A stretch of DNA of 64,000 nt from the NCBI RefSeq assembly GCF_030646165.1, contig NZ_JAUTDO010000002.1, forward strand, positions 186,001 through 250,000. The letters run 5' to 3'. The position numbers and the translations under genes were made by a program. Below, in pieces: positions 8,776 through 17,881 of this stretch (the first letter of the stretch is position 1; each line of letters starts with the position of its first letter). This DNA comes from Conexibacter sp. CPCC 206217. Lineage in GTDB: Bacteria > Actinomycetota > Thermoleophilia > Solirubrobacterales > Solirubrobacteraceae. The notes under the pieces are model-generated. The model made no database searches. It saw only the letters and a program-made list of their open reading frames with translations, and was not told where the DNA came from.

Positions 8776-9626
8776 GCGATCCCCTCCTGCGACGACGATG
8801 CTGGCTGGTCGGGTGCCGCGGACCGTCCCGCGGCCGCGTCGGCCGCCGCGCGCGTTCTGACGGTTCCCTGGCCGCCGGTGATCGCGCCGACGATCTCCTC
8901 CGGTGTCGTGTCGGCGATCTTGTAGGTGCCGCCGATTCTGCCGAGCCGCATCACGAAGACGCGGTCGCAGACCTCGAACACGTCGGCGAGGTTGTGGGAG
9001 ATGATCACGACGCCGAGCCCTCTCTCGCGCAGGCGTCTGACGAGCGCGAGCACCTGCGCGGTCTGCGCGACGCCGAGCGCGGCGGTCGGCTCGTCGAGCA
9101 GGACGACCTTCGCGTCGCCGACGAGGGCGCGTGCGATCGCGATCGACTGCCGCTGGCCGCCGGACATCATGCCGACCTCGGCACGCACCGACGGGATGTT
9201 GATCGAGAATGTTCTTAACAGGTCGGCCGAGCGCTGCTCCATCGCGGGCTCGTCGAGCTCGCGCACGAGCCCGGCGGGTCCGCCCGAGACGAGCTCGTGG
9301 CCGATGAAGAGGTTGGCGACGACGTCCAGGTTGTCGCACAGCGCGAGGTCCTGGTAAACGGTCGCGACGCCGAAGCTGGCGGGGTCGTTCGGTCCCGACA
9401 CGTTGCGTGCCTGGCCCTCGAATCGGTACTCGCCGCCGTCGGGCACGTGGATGCCCGACATGACCTTGACGAGCGTCGACTTGCCGGCGCCGTTGTCGCC
9501 GACGAGGCCGACGACCTCCCCGGCGTGGACGTCGAAGTCCACGCCGGAGAGCGCCTGCACCGCGCCGAAGCTCTTGCTGACGCCTTGCAGCTCGAGCAAT
9601 GGTGTCGATGTGGCGGTTGCTGTCAT
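8772..9626 (-). CDS. Sugar ABC transporter ATP-binding protein (XylG-like)
   Basis: A 284-residue single ABC domain: Walker A GDNGAGKST (about 43-51), signature MSGGQRQSIAIARAL, Walker B KVVLLDEPTA and switch SHNLADVFEV. E. coli XylG/RbsA carry two ABC domains. This half-size form, expected to act as a dimer, is usual in actinobacterial operons. I prefer the ATG at 9626, which overlaps the TGA of a six-codon mini-ORF that has the only good Shine-Dalgarno in the gap. An in-frame ATG at 9635 is the alternative. The stop overlaps the permease start. Confidence 0.88.
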   Translation of the reverse strand: MTATATSTPLLELQGVSKSFGAVQALSGVDFDVHAGEVVGLVGDNGAGKSTLVKVMSGIHVPDGGEYRFEGQARNVSGPNDPASFGVATVYQDLALCDNLDVVANLFIGHELVSGGPAGLVRELDEPAMEQRSADLLRTFSINIPSVRAEVGMMSGGQRQSIAIARALVGDAKVVLLDEPTAALGVAQTAQVLALVRRLRERGLGVVIISHNLADVFEVCDRVFVMRLGRIGGTYKIADTTPEEIVGAITGGQGTVRTRAAADAAAGRSAAPDQPASSSQEGIA

Positions 9627-9643
9627 GTCAAGCATCCAGTCAT
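9623..9643 (-). CDS. Six-codon mini-ORF between binding-protein and ATPase genes
   Basis: After the binding-protein stop, AGGAG is followed 6 bases later by an ATG encoding MTGCLT and a TGA. That TGA overlaps the ATG of the ATPase gene as ATGA. It may be a translational coupler that sets the ratio of binding protein to ATPase. A peptide this short cannot be identified by homology, so it is listed only for its position and spacing. Confidence 0.3.
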   Translation of the reverse strand: MTGCLT

Positions 9644-9661
9644 CGGTTGCTCCTGTTCCCT

Positions 9662-10807
9662 CTAGTTGAGGCCCAGTCTTCTGCAGCCCGCAGCGTACGC
9701 CGAGGTGCAGATCTGGTCCACTCTCCAGAAGCCGTCTCTGACGACGGTGTCTCTGATGTTGTCGGCCGTGACAGCCACCGGCGGCAGGATCACCGACGGA
9801 ACGTCCTTCGTGCCGTTGTTCACTCTCTGGTTGACGATCGAGCTCTCGGTGTTGCCACCGAGCAGGTCGACGGCGAGCTGGGCAGCGTTCTCGGCCTCCG
9901 GCTTGATCGCCTTGTAGATCGTCATGTACTGGTCGCCGGCGACGATGCGCTGGATGCCGGCGAGCTCGGCGTCCTGGCCCGTCGTCGGGCGCGTGGCGGG
10001 GTTGACGCCGTTGGATCTCATCGCGGCGATCGCGCCGCCGGCGGTGCCGTCGTTGGCGGCGTAGACGCCGACGAAGCCGTCTCTGCCGACTGCGGCGATC
10101 GCCTGCTCCATCTCCGTCTGGGCTCTGGCCGGATCCCAGTCGGGCGTGTCGTACTCCTTGGCGATTCTGAAGCCGCTGGAGTCGATGACGCTGTGCGCGC
10201 CTCTCTTGAAGAGGGCGGCGTTGGGGTCGGTCGGCGAGCCGTTGATCATGACGATCGAACCGCTTCTGCCGTCTCTTCTGAGCTTGTCGACGAGCGCTCT
10301 GCCCTGCAGCTCCCCGACTCTCGCGTTGTCGAACGAGATGTAGTAATCGACGTCGGCGTTCTCGATCGCGCGGTCGTACGCGATCACGCCGATGTCGGAC
10401 TGCTTGGCGCGCGCGACGATCGAGGCGGCGGCTCTGCCGTCGACCGGATCGAGCACGAGCACTCTGGCGCCGTTGGTGATCGCGGCCTCAGCCTGCTGCT
10501 GCTGCTGCGAGGCGTCCTGCTCCGCGTTGGAGTAGATCACTCTGCAGTCGGGGCAGAGCTCTCTGGCCTTCGCCTCGAACAGCGGACGATCCTGGGACTC
10601 ATAACGCGCCGTTCTGTTCTCCGGCAGGAGGAGCGCGATCGTGCCGCTCGTCGCGCTGCCGCCGCCACCGGTCGTGGTCGTGGCGGCGGCGCCGCCACCG
10701 GTGCTGGTCGTACTGCTGTCGTCATCGCTGCCGCAGGCGGCGAGCGTGCCCACGCTCAGAGCCGCGGAGGCGGCGAGAGCGAGGATGCGAGCGTACCTCT
10801 TGTCCAT
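9662..10807 (-). CDS. Sugar ABC transporter substrate-binding lipoprotein (XylF-like)
   Basis: A 381-residue periplasmic-binding-protein type 1 protein. The N-terminus is a lipoprotein signal peptide ending in the lipobox LAAC (Cys about 25), followed by a Ser/Thr/Gly-rich tether. Binding-fold motifs LLPENRTARYESQDRP, LDPVDGRAAASIVARAK, IAYDRAIEN and GVYAANDGTAGGA match D-xylose-binding proteins. A strong GGAGGAG precedes the ATG. The gene starts 25 bases after the ROK repressor stop. Codon use is odd: 21 of its 29 Arg codons are AGA. Confidence 0.88.
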   Translation of the reverse strand: MDKRYARILALAASAALSVGTLAACGSDDDSSTTSTGGGAAATTTTGGGGSATSGTIALLLPENRTARYESQDRPLFEAKARELCPDCRVIYSNAEQDASQQQQQAEAAITNGARVLVLDPVDGRAAASIVARAKQSDIGVIAYDRAIENADVDYYISFDNARVGELQGRALVDKLRRDGRSGSIVMINGSPTDPNAALFKRGAHSVIDSSGFRIAKEYDTPDWDPARAQTEMEQAIAAVGRDGFVGVYAANDGTAGGAIAAMRSNGVNPATRPTTGQDAELAGIQRIVAGDQYMTIYKAIKPEAENAAQLAVDLLGGNTESSIVNQRVNNGTKDVPSVILPPVAVTADNIRDTVVRDGFWRVDQICTSAYAAGCRRLGLN

Positions 10808-10832
10808 GCGTTGCTCCTCCTAGAAGGGTTGA

Positions 10833-12059
10833 CTACCCGGCTTGCTGCTGTACGTCCCGTGATGAGTGAAGAGCGAAGCCGTCGACGTCCCGCAACACCA
10901 GGGCCGCCGCGCCGAGTACCTCGGCGCGGCGCCCCAGCACCCCGGGAACGATCTCGACGTTGCCGCCGGCAGCCGGCACCGCATGGCGGGAGACCTCGTC
11001 GCGCAGGGGATCGAGCAACACGTCCCCTGCCGCGCTGAGATCGCCGCCGACGATCACCTTCGCCGGATTCAGCACATTGCAAACTTGTGCGATCACCACA
11101 CCGATCGCGCGGCCGGCGTCGCCTATGACGCGGCGCGAGGCGCGGTCTCCCTCGCGCGCGTGCGCGATGACCTCCTCGATCGTGAGGTCGCTGCCGCTGC
11201 CGCCGCCGTCGCGCGCGTCGCGCAGCAGGTCGACGATCTGGCGTGTGGAGGCGATCGTCTCGAGGCAGCCGCGGTTGCCGCAGCGGCAGACCGGCCCGTT
11301 CTCGTCGACCATCGAGTGCCCCATCTCGCCGGCGATGCCGGCGGCGCCGGTGTAGAGCTGCCCGTTGAGCACGAGCCCGCCGCCGATGCCGCTGGAGACC
11401 TTGATGTAGACGAAGTCCCTCGTGCCACGACCGGCGCCCCAGGTCAGCTCCGCGAGCGCTCCGAGGTTGGCGTCGTTCTCGACCTTCACGGGTATCCCGA
11501 GCTGCGCCGAGACGTCCTTCTCAGGACGCACCCCGACCCACCCGGGGAGGATCGCGAACGACCCGACCTCCCCGGTCGCGACGTCGATCGGCCCGGGCAC
11601 GCCCATGCCGGCACCGATGATGTCGGTTTGTTCGACACCTGCCTGTCTGAGCGCCTGGGTTGTCAGATCAGCTGCGGCGTCGAATCCCTCGTGCGCGGAC
11701 TGCTCCGTCGCCATCGGCCGCTCCAGATCCGCGAGAACTGTGTGTGCGAGGTCGGACACGATCACGCGCACGTGGCTCTTGCCGAAGTCGATCCCGAGCG
11801 CGACGCCGGCGGCCCGCTCGAGGCTGAGCAGCACCGGCGGCCTACCGCCCTGAGGCCCCGCCCCGTCTACCTCACGCTCGGCGACGAGCCCCTGCTGCTG
11901 AAGATCGGACACGAGCGTGGAGACCGTCGACCGCGACAGCCCCGTCCGCCGCGCAAGCTCCGCGCGGCTGACCAGCCCCGCACGCCGCAACTCGTCCACC
12001 ACAAGCCGACGATTGCGATCGCGCAACGACGCCAGCGACCCGCTGGGCTCTCTCCTCAT
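10833..12059 (-). CDS. ROK family transcriptional repressor (XylR-like)
   Basis: A 408-residue protein. The N-terminal winged helix (AELARRTGLSRSTVSTLVSD, about 32-51) is followed by a ROK sugar-kinase-like domain with the DFGKSHVRVIVSD phosphate loop, the ENDANLGALAE sugar site, GEMGH and the zinc motif CRCGNRGCLE. ROK repressors bind a sugar and release DNA. It is the first gene of the sugar ABC operon, so it probably represses itself together with the transporter. The start ATG lies 7 bases after a -10 element, implying a leaderless mRNA. A matching palindrome sits in its promoter. Confidence 0.9.
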   Translation of the reverse strand: MRREPSGSLASLRDRNRRLVVDELRRAGLVSRAELARRTGLSRSTVSTLVSDLQQQGLVAEREVDGAGPQGGRPPVLLSLERAAGVALGIDFGKSHVRVIVSDLAHTVLADLERPMATEQSAHEGFDAAADLTTQALRQAGVEQTDIIGAGMGVPGPIDVATGEVGSFAILPGWVGVRPEKDVSAQLGIPVKVENDANLGALAELTWGAGRGTRDFVYIKVSSGIGGGLVLNGQLYTGAAGIAGEMGHSMVDENGPVCRCGNRGCLETIASTRQIVDLLRDARDGGGSGSDLTIEEVIAHAREGDRASRRVIGDAGRAIGVVIAQVCNVLNPAKVIVGGDLSAAGDVLLDPLRDEVSRHAVPAAGGNVEIVPGVLGRRAEVLGAAALVLRDVDGFALHSSRDVQQQAG

Positions 12060-12066
12060 GAGAGCA

Positions 12067-12096
12067 ATCTAACGCAAACCGGGTGGGGTTTGTCAA
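12067..12096 (-). promoter_or_regulatory. Promoter and ROK operator
   Basis: On the minus strand TTGACA (12096-12091) is followed after 18 bp by TTAGAT (12072-12067). Seven bases later comes the ATG of the ROK gene. Between the boxes lies a perfect palindrome, CAAACC (12075-12080) and GGTTTG (12087-12092), separated by 6 bp. A repressor bound there would block RNA polymerase. Autoregulation by the ROK protein is inferred. Confidence 0.65.
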
Positions 12097-12194
12097 GAGT
12101 CAGGCGGAACCTTCACGAAATGCAAACGTAGTTCGGACGGGGATCGGACAAGGGTCGGCGGTTGGGTGTGGTCGTTCTTGTCTTTGACGTCAGC

Positions 12195-12220
12195 GGGGCG
12201 GCACCGTGTGGTGCCGCCCC
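12195..12220 (-). terminator. Terminator after the secreted-protein operon
   Basis: A perfect 11-bp stem, GGGGCGGCACC with GGTGCCGCCCC around a GTGT loop, starts about 28 bases past the stop of the large secreted protein gene. No U-run follows. Confidence 0.75.
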
Positions 12221-12248
12221 GTCCCCTCTGACCGATCCGCGCCCCGTC

Positions 12249-15200
12249 TTACCTGCGCGATCTGCCCCCAGCTCTTCTGGCTCTCGACACTCTTCTGGTG
12301 GATCTGCCAGCTCTTCTCGCTCTGCCTCTCGCTCTCGGTCTCCCAGCCGCTCTGCCACAGCCGGCGACGCTGATCTGCTGCGAGCGCGTGAGCTTGCGGT
12401 TGCTCTGCGCGGTGAACGCGAGCTCGGCCTTCAGCGTTCTTCTCGTTCTCGCGAGACAGAGATTGCGCGTGATCCCGATCGGCCCATCTCTCGCACCCGA
12501 TCTCAGCACCAACCGGAACTTCGAGATCGGCGCATCCGGCACCGCATCAAACGTCGTCTGCAACCGCAGATCTCTCGTGATCGTCACCTTGCCGACCAGA
12601 TCGATATCGACCTGCCCCTTCAACCGCACGACCAGATCCGGCAGTCTGCGCGCAGGGTTGAAGACGAAGTACGCAGGCCCCGTCAACGGATCCCGCAACA
12701 ATGGCGTCACCGCCGTCCCCGTCCCTACCACCTGCGGACACCTGTCCGCCCGGAACTGATCGATCGAACACGCCACTCTGCGATTCACGACATCAAGCCG
12801 CGCATTGAGCGTCTTCGGCAACGTCACCTGCACAGATCTGTTGTTCGCATTCCCACCCGGCATCGTCAAGGTCACGTCGAGCGGCGTCCGCCGCCCTCTC
12901 GTCAACTTCCCTCTCGCACCCACCTTCAACGACATCCTCGGCACAAACGGAAGCGACGCACAGTCACCGACCTGGAAACGGCTGCTCACGTTGGCGACGG
13001 CCCCAGCCGTCGAGCTGAGCTGACCGCCGACTCTGCTCGCGGTGCAGTTGGTGGGATTGATCGTGAACGCCGGTCGATCGATCCTGACCTCGACCAAGCG
13101 GATCTGCAGCGGGATGCCCTCGAGGATCGTCGGCAGCGGATCCGAGACGACTCTCAGCTCAGCCGTGTTGCGGTCGACGTATATCGCCGCGCGCACCACG
13201 ACCGTCCCGAGATCGAACGGTCCTGCGACCGCTGGCACCACGATCGAGAGGCCGAACGGGCCACCCTTGTACGGACCGGTGATGTAGACGCGGCCGGGCA
13301 GCACGAACGGGTTCGATCCTGCTCCGGCTGCCGTCGTGACCGCGCCGATCTTCGATGCGTCGCCGCAGGTGCCCGCATTCGCCTGTGCCTCGCTGCACAG
13401 AGTCGTGCTCGCGATGTGAGCCAACAGCCCTCTCGGCATGTCGACGGTCACGCCGCCGAGCTCCTGATCGTCGTCCGTGCGCGAGAACCCGAGCGTGAAC
13501 GTCGAGTTCTTGCCACCCACGGGGTTGACCATTCCCGCGACGAAACTGGGCGCGAACCCCCGCGGCGGGCACGGCGCCCCATTGCCGTCGAACGACACGT
13601 CGAACGACGTGTTGATCGTCACCGGCGCCGTCCCGCTCCACGGTGTCAGCACCGCCGTCGTTGTCGCCGGGCCGCACGTCGTGGGCAGCGAGAGTGGCGC
13701 TCGCGGCCCGGTCTTGAACTGCAATGACAGCTTAGAGAACGGCAGCTGCGGATTTTCGTCGAAAGTAGCGGTGACACGACCGGTGACCGGATCGGGATCG
13801 ATGCGGCCGGGCAGCTTGATCGTGACACCAGAGCCCTCCGCGACCAGATACAGCGCCAGCGTCGTGCCGAAAGGATTGTTTCGCTGCGACGCAAGATAGA
13901 TCCCGCCACTCAGGGAGTCTCTGAGCAACGGAGTTTGGATGCTGATCGATCCAATCTTCGAGCCGGTTGGGCATGTAGGAGTCGTGGGGGCGTTGATGTC
14001 CACCTGGCTGGGCGTGCATGACTCAAGGCCCTGGGCCGACGATGGATTCACGGTCATTCCCTCGGGCAGTGTCACGACAGCCCTCTTCAAGTTGGCCGCC
14101 GCCAAGCCATCTGGATTATCGTTCTGGGGCACCGAGAGATCGATCCCAATTCCGACTGGCGCTCCTCGCACTGCGGCCGATCCCGGCCGAACCACGAAGT
14201 CGGGTCTGAAGTCGAGTCTGTCGCACCCCTTGACCACCAGTGGGTCACCGAAGTGGTCGGTATCGAAAGACGCGGTTCTTGTCAGCTCGGGATTCTGCCA
14301 CGACACAGCAGTCATCCGAGTGGACAACGGCTGCCCAGAGCATTCTGTCGGCGCTGTCATGAACGGCCGCCGAGTCTCCGAGCTCGAGGCACCCAGCCCT
14401 CCACCTGGGAACAGCCGCTTCGGCGTGTGTGACGCATCGGCCGGAACACCCCACAGCGTCAACTTCGTCGCCGTGACCGCAAGCGTCTGGTTGATGTTGG
14501 CGATCCTTGCTGTGATTCCATAGTCGCCGCCCGTGCGAACCTTCGGGTCGAGGTTGACGACAACTCCAGCGACGTTGAACGCGAATCGTCCAGGCGTTCC
14601 GGCCGGAGGGGTGACGTTGTACACTCCAATGTTCTCGAAGATCAGGAGAAACGGGAACCCATAGGAGAGCGTGACGTCCGTCGTTCCAACCTGTGTCTCG
14701 GACGGACAGAGCGCACCCCCCGCAGGGTCCGCGAGAAGCGTTGCACTGCAGGTCGGCACCGCAGTAGGATCGCCGACCAAACCTCGCGGCAAGTCCACGG
14801 TGATGTCCTTGACGTTGGCGACTGGGCCCGGACCACTAGTGCTCGTGATATCTGTGTTGAAGTTGATGCTCGTCGTCACGTCGGGGTGGCTGCCTGCCTG
14901 GTCAGCCGTCGTGCCGTCCGCATTGAATGCGCCGCCTGACATGCTCTCGATACCGAACGGGATCGGTTCACTGCTGAACGTGGTAGTCGCGACTGAACTG
15001 TCGTCCCTCGCTGCTCCACCTCCCGAGATAGCGACAAGATTCTCAGCGGTCCCGCTTGCGGAAGGATCGATATCGACATTGATCTCGAGTGGGGGCGCAG
15101 TGGTCCGCGCACCGAATGAACCGCCAGCGAGATTGGCCACCTGCAGAGTGCAGATCACCGTGTTCGCACCCACCGCTCCAGGACAATCCCACGGGAACCC

Positions 15201-15494
15201 GCCATTTCCGGCAGAGGTAACCGTCACGCCCGCAGGCAAGGTATCGACAACCGCAGCGTCTGTCAGACCCGCACCAGAGCCCAGATTCTCGACCAGGATC
15301 CGGTACTGCCCTGTCCCGCCCGGAGCGAACTGGGTCGGCTGACTCGTCTGGCTGATGTTCCAAAGCGGGGGCGGAACCGCGGCCGATGCGGGAACTGAGG
15401 CGACCACGACCAGGATGAGACTGGATCTGACCATCAGCACAACACAACGTGCAATCCCGCTGGCCCTCATGAATTGCTGCCACATCAAGGTCAT
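12249..15494 (-). CDS. Large secreted modular protein of unknown function
   Basis: 1081 residues. A signal peptide (cleavage near ASA-AVPPP, residue 38) is followed by a DUF11-like beta domain (about 45-150: PGGTGQYRILVENLGSG, DTLPAGVTVTS). Then come four related modules at about 230-350, 470-615, 680-815 and 885-1015, each with an LPxG/MPRG opening, a Cys, and in two cases TPLLRDxLxG followed by P-x-S-K-F/L strands. The tail (1048-1081) has 16 Arg, 14 of them AGA codons. It shares an ATGA overlap with the upstream secreted beta-propeller gene. The protein is surely exported and probably a cell-surface or matrix structural protein. I recognise no enzymatic motif. Confidence 0.85.
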   Translation of the reverse strand: MTLMWQQFMRASGIARCVVLMVRSSLILVVVASVPASAAVPPPLWNISQTSQPTQFAPGGTGQYRILVENLGSGAGLTDAAVVDTLPAGVTVTSAGNGGFPWDCPGAVGANTVICTLQVANLAGGSFGARTTAPPLEINVDIDPSASGTAENLVAISGGGAARDDSSVATTTFSSEPIPFGIESMSGGAFNADGTTADQAGSHPDVTTSINFNTDITSTSGPGPVANVKDITVDLPRGLVGDPTAVPTCSATLLADPAGGALCPSETQVGTTDVTLSYGFPFLLIFENIGVYNVTPPAGTPGRFAFNVAGVVVNLDPKVRTGGDYGITARIANINQTLAVTATKLTLWGVPADASHTPKRLFPGGGLGASSSETRRPFMTAPTECSGQPLSTRMTAVSWQNPELTRTASFDTDHFGDPLVVKGCDRLDFRPDFVVRPGSAAVRGAPVGIGIDLSVPQNDNPDGLAAANLKRAVVTLPEGMTVNPSSAQGLESCTPSQVDINAPTTPTCPTGSKIGSISIQTPLLRDSLSGGIYLASQRNNPFGTTLALYLVAEGSGVTIKLPGRIDPDPVTGRVTATFDENPQLPFSKLSLQFKTGPRAPLSLPTTCGPATTTAVLTPWSGTAPVTINTSFDVSFDGNGAPCPPRGFAPSFVAGMVNPVGGKNSTFTLGFSRTDDDQELGGVTVDMPRGLLAHIASTTLCSEAQANAGTCGDASKIGAVTTAAGAGSNPFVLPGRVYITGPYKGGPFGLSIVVPAVAGPFDLGTVVVRAAIYVDRNTAELRVVSDPLPTILEGIPLQIRLVEVRIDRPAFTINPTNCTASRVGGQLSSTAGAVANVSSRFQVGDCASLPFVPRMSLKVGARGKLTRGRRTPLDVTLTMPGGNANNRSVQVTLPKTLNARLDVVNRRVACSIDQFRADRCPQVVGTGTAVTPLLRDPLTGPAYFVFNPARRLPDLVVRLKGQVDIDLVGKVTITRDLRLQTTFDAVPDAPISKFRLVLRSGARDGPIGITRNLCLARTRRTLKAELAFTAQSNRKLTRSQQISVAGCGRAAGRPRARGRARRAGRSTRRVSRARRAGGRSRR

Positions 15495-17674
15495 CTCCGC
15501 CTCGCCATCGTAACCCGGACGACCACCGTCGACGCCTGGCTCACGTCAGATGTAAATCTGACCTTCGCGTTTACGGTGAGTCTCCCTCTTCGTCGGAGCG
15601 TGCCGATGCCCTCGTCATTGAGCCGCACACGGAGGCGATACGCCGAGGACTTCGATGCAACTTTCCGCGCGCTGCGCAAATACTTCCCGGAGACCGCGAT
15701 GCGACCTTTGCTGGTCGTCTTGACTGTCAACGTGAATACAGTGCCTCTGACCGCTCGCTTCGCGGATGCACGCACTCTTCCTCTTCGTCTCGCTCTGGGC
15801 AACGTCGAGCTCGTCTCATTGCCACTGCCCGAGAGGCCGAGCGAGCCGACGGTCGGCAGGACCGGGGCTGGCAAAGCCGTTCCTTGACACCCGTCTCCCT
15901 CACACCCTCTCGCGGCGGGCACCACCGGATTCTGACTGAGCAGCCCACCACCCTGGCGGGCGTCGTAAAGGTCAGCCTCGTCATCCACGTCCTGCCCGAC
16001 AAGTCTTTCCGACGTCAAGAAGAACACGTCGCGACCGTCGGCCGACGCTTCCGCAAAGAGCGAATCTTCACGACTTCGCCCGGTCGAAATCAACGTGTTG
16101 GTGCCGTCCTGCCACTGGTACACGTCGCGTCTGCCGTTGACATCGTCAGGTACCAGCTTCTCACCACTCGTGTAAAATACGCGGCCGTCGTCCAGTACCG
16201 CTCGGCTCACGTGTCCGCTGATAGAGCTCAGCTGAGGAAGAAGGTCAGAGTTGCGATTCTCTGCAGGGTTCTCAACCGCGCAGCTTGGACATGTGACAAC
16301 CTTTCTCCACGCGTCATAGAGGAACACTTCAGTGCAGGTGCCGTCTGGATTGCCGAAGTACAAATTGGCTCTACATTCCGGATGAGTATTGTCGTACCCA
16401 GTGAAGCTTCCTGCGGAGCCAAAGACCAGGAAACGACCATTCGGACTGAGGGCTATCGTCGGACCGCCACCAGCCTCCGGCCCTCCAGCGAATGCGCCGA
16501 CATAGTCCAGTTCGCCGTCGCGATAGGCATAGAGATTAGGCGGTCCGGAGGTCGCAGCCCCGGCAAGGTTGTTTGGCGACACGAAGAAGACGGTCGATCC
16601 ATCTCTGGTCACGTACAGCACCTTGTAGATCACCGCGCTGAAATCGCCGGGATCGCCACGGAGCGGCGTGACGTGCGTCAGCTGGCCCGTCTCGATGTCG
16701 AGCCGATAGAGACCACCCGAGTCATCATCCGTCAGGAAGTCGCTGCTGGTGAAGTAGACGACCGATCCGTCCGCGCTGGCACCGTTGAACGTCGCCTGAT
16801 GCGGAATCGCTGGATCGTCGCCTCTGCGCTGCGACAAAGAGAGTGGGATGGTTCTCGCCCCGTCCAGCCGCATATACAGAGGCGCCGCGTCTCCGGCAGA
16901 GTATGGAGCGCCGAAGAAGACTCTCCGACCATCAGCCGAGATCGGTCGAGAATCACGCGTATCGGTCGAGTAGCTGCCCAGCTCGCCCCCACCAGGGTCT
17001 ACCGATCCATCGTCGGCACGGTTGATCAGCCGCAGCGATCCGTCGACGACCTCGTATGCGTTCAGCGTGACCGGAGTCGCGTCTGGGTGCAACTGCTGGG
17101 TCGTCATGAAGGCGAAATGCGAAAGGTCGCCAGTCGCGCCAAGAAGTCGCCGCGTCGACACGGGCACGAGCTCGGACGCGAGTGTCTTGTCGCCAGCAGA
17201 AGCGATCAGTTGACGCGCTCCCGTCAGATTATCTCGTCTGTACAGATTCCCGCCACCCTCGACCGCTCCTGGCAAGAGCGCTCGCGTACTGAACTGGACG
17301 GTCCACGAGAGGTCATCTGAGAGGAACAGACTCGGGGTCGCTATCTGGACGTCGCGATTTCCCTGAGGCGCGTCGATGGGATCGACCGACCACCCTTGAT
17401 CAGACCGACGAGCAATGTAGTACCCGCCATTGATGCTGGTGGCAGCCCCGGCGAAGGCACCCGAAGCGGAATAGGCGACTGCGTCGCCCCCTTCTGTGCT
17501 CTGGATCGTGAGACGCGGATCGATTGTGTTGCCGCTCTTGTCCGGTGGCGACACCATCTCGTAAGCGCGCCCTTCTGCGGCGACGGCGGGCACACCGCCC
17601 ACCGCCGACGCGACCACAGCCAACGAGACCGCGCACGCCGCGAACGACATCGGCGTGCTCCTTCGCAAGTCCAT
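15491..17674 (-). CDS. Secreted TolB/WD40-like beta-propeller protein
   Basis: 727 residues with a signal peptide (MDLRRSTPMSFAACAVSLAV, cleavage near AVAAEG). Repeated blade motifs of the S-x-D-G-R-x-V/I-F-F type recur: SADGRRVFFGA, SADGSVVYFTS, TRDGSTVFFVS, SPNGRFLVFGS, LDDGRVFYTS, SADGRDVFFLT. These are typical of PD40/TolB propellers. A C-terminal beta domain of about 110 residues ends in a basic MARRR. It is first in an operon with the large modular protein, so the two probably act together outside the membrane. Upstream is a near-consensus promoter. No catalytic residues were recognised. Confidence 0.85.
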   Translation of the reverse strand: MDLRRSTPMSFAACAVSLAVVASAVGGVPAVAAEGRAYEMVSPPDKSGNTIDPRLTIQSTEGGDAVAYSASGAFAGAATSINGGYYIARRSDQGWSVDPIDAPQGNRDVQIATPSLFLSDDLSWTVQFSTRALLPGAVEGGGNLYRRDNLTGARQLIASAGDKTLASELVPVSTRRLLGATGDLSHFAFMTTQQLHPDATPVTLNAYEVVDGSLRLINRADDGSVDPGGGELGSYSTDTRDSRPISADGRRVFFGAPYSAGDAAPLYMRLDGARTIPLSLSQRRGDDPAIPHQATFNGASADGSVVYFTSSDFLTDDDSGGLYRLDIETGQLTHVTPLRGDPGDFSAVIYKVLYVTRDGSTVFFVSPNNLAGAATSGPPNLYAYRDGELDYVGAFAGGPEAGGGPTIALSPNGRFLVFGSAGSFTGYDNTHPECRANLYFGNPDGTCTEVFLYDAWRKVVTCPSCAVENPAENRNSDLLPQLSSISGHVSRAVLDDGRVFYTSGEKLVPDDVNGRRDVYQWQDGTNTLISTGRSREDSLFAEASADGRDVFFLTSERLVGQDVDDEADLYDARQGGGLLSQNPVVPAARGCEGDGCQGTALPAPVLPTVGSLGLSGSGNETSSTLPRARRRGRVRASAKRAVRGTVFTLTVKTTSKGRIAVSGKYLRSARKVASKSSAYRLRVRLNDEGIGTLRRRGRLTVNAKVRFTSDVSQASTVVVRVTMARRR

Positions 17675-17703
17675 CGTCTCTCCTCCGATTGCACCAAGGA
17701 CGT

Positions 17704-17732
17704 ACTATAAACAGGTACGTTTGCGAGGTCAA
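17704..17732 (-). promoter_or_regulatory. Sigma-70-type promoter of the secreted-protein operon
   Basis: On the minus strand TTGACC (17732-17727), a 17-bp spacer, then TATAGT (17709-17704), close to consensus. The spacer contains CAAACG (17718-17723), an element that recurs near other secreted-protein genes in this region. Predicted mRNA start is about 23 bases before the ATG at 17674. GGAGGAG lies in the leader. Confidence 0.75.
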
Positions 17733-17881
17733 GCCGCTTTGCGGACTGCGCCCAACGCCTGCGAGCAATCTGCGTCTGGCCAGGACCAGACAAGGCATCG
17801 TGACCTGAAGGCCTCGTGCCCTGCCCGGAGCTCGGTCACCCATGGCGGCCGGGGGCCCTTCGTAATGCATTCCGAGCATCG

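Noticed and set aside
9635..9635. ATG 9635 as start of the sugar ATPase gene
   Set aside because: It lies 14 bases from the Shine-Dalgarno and adds only three residues. ATG 9626, overlapping the mini-ORF stop, fits the overlap habit of this genome better, but the choice is not certain.
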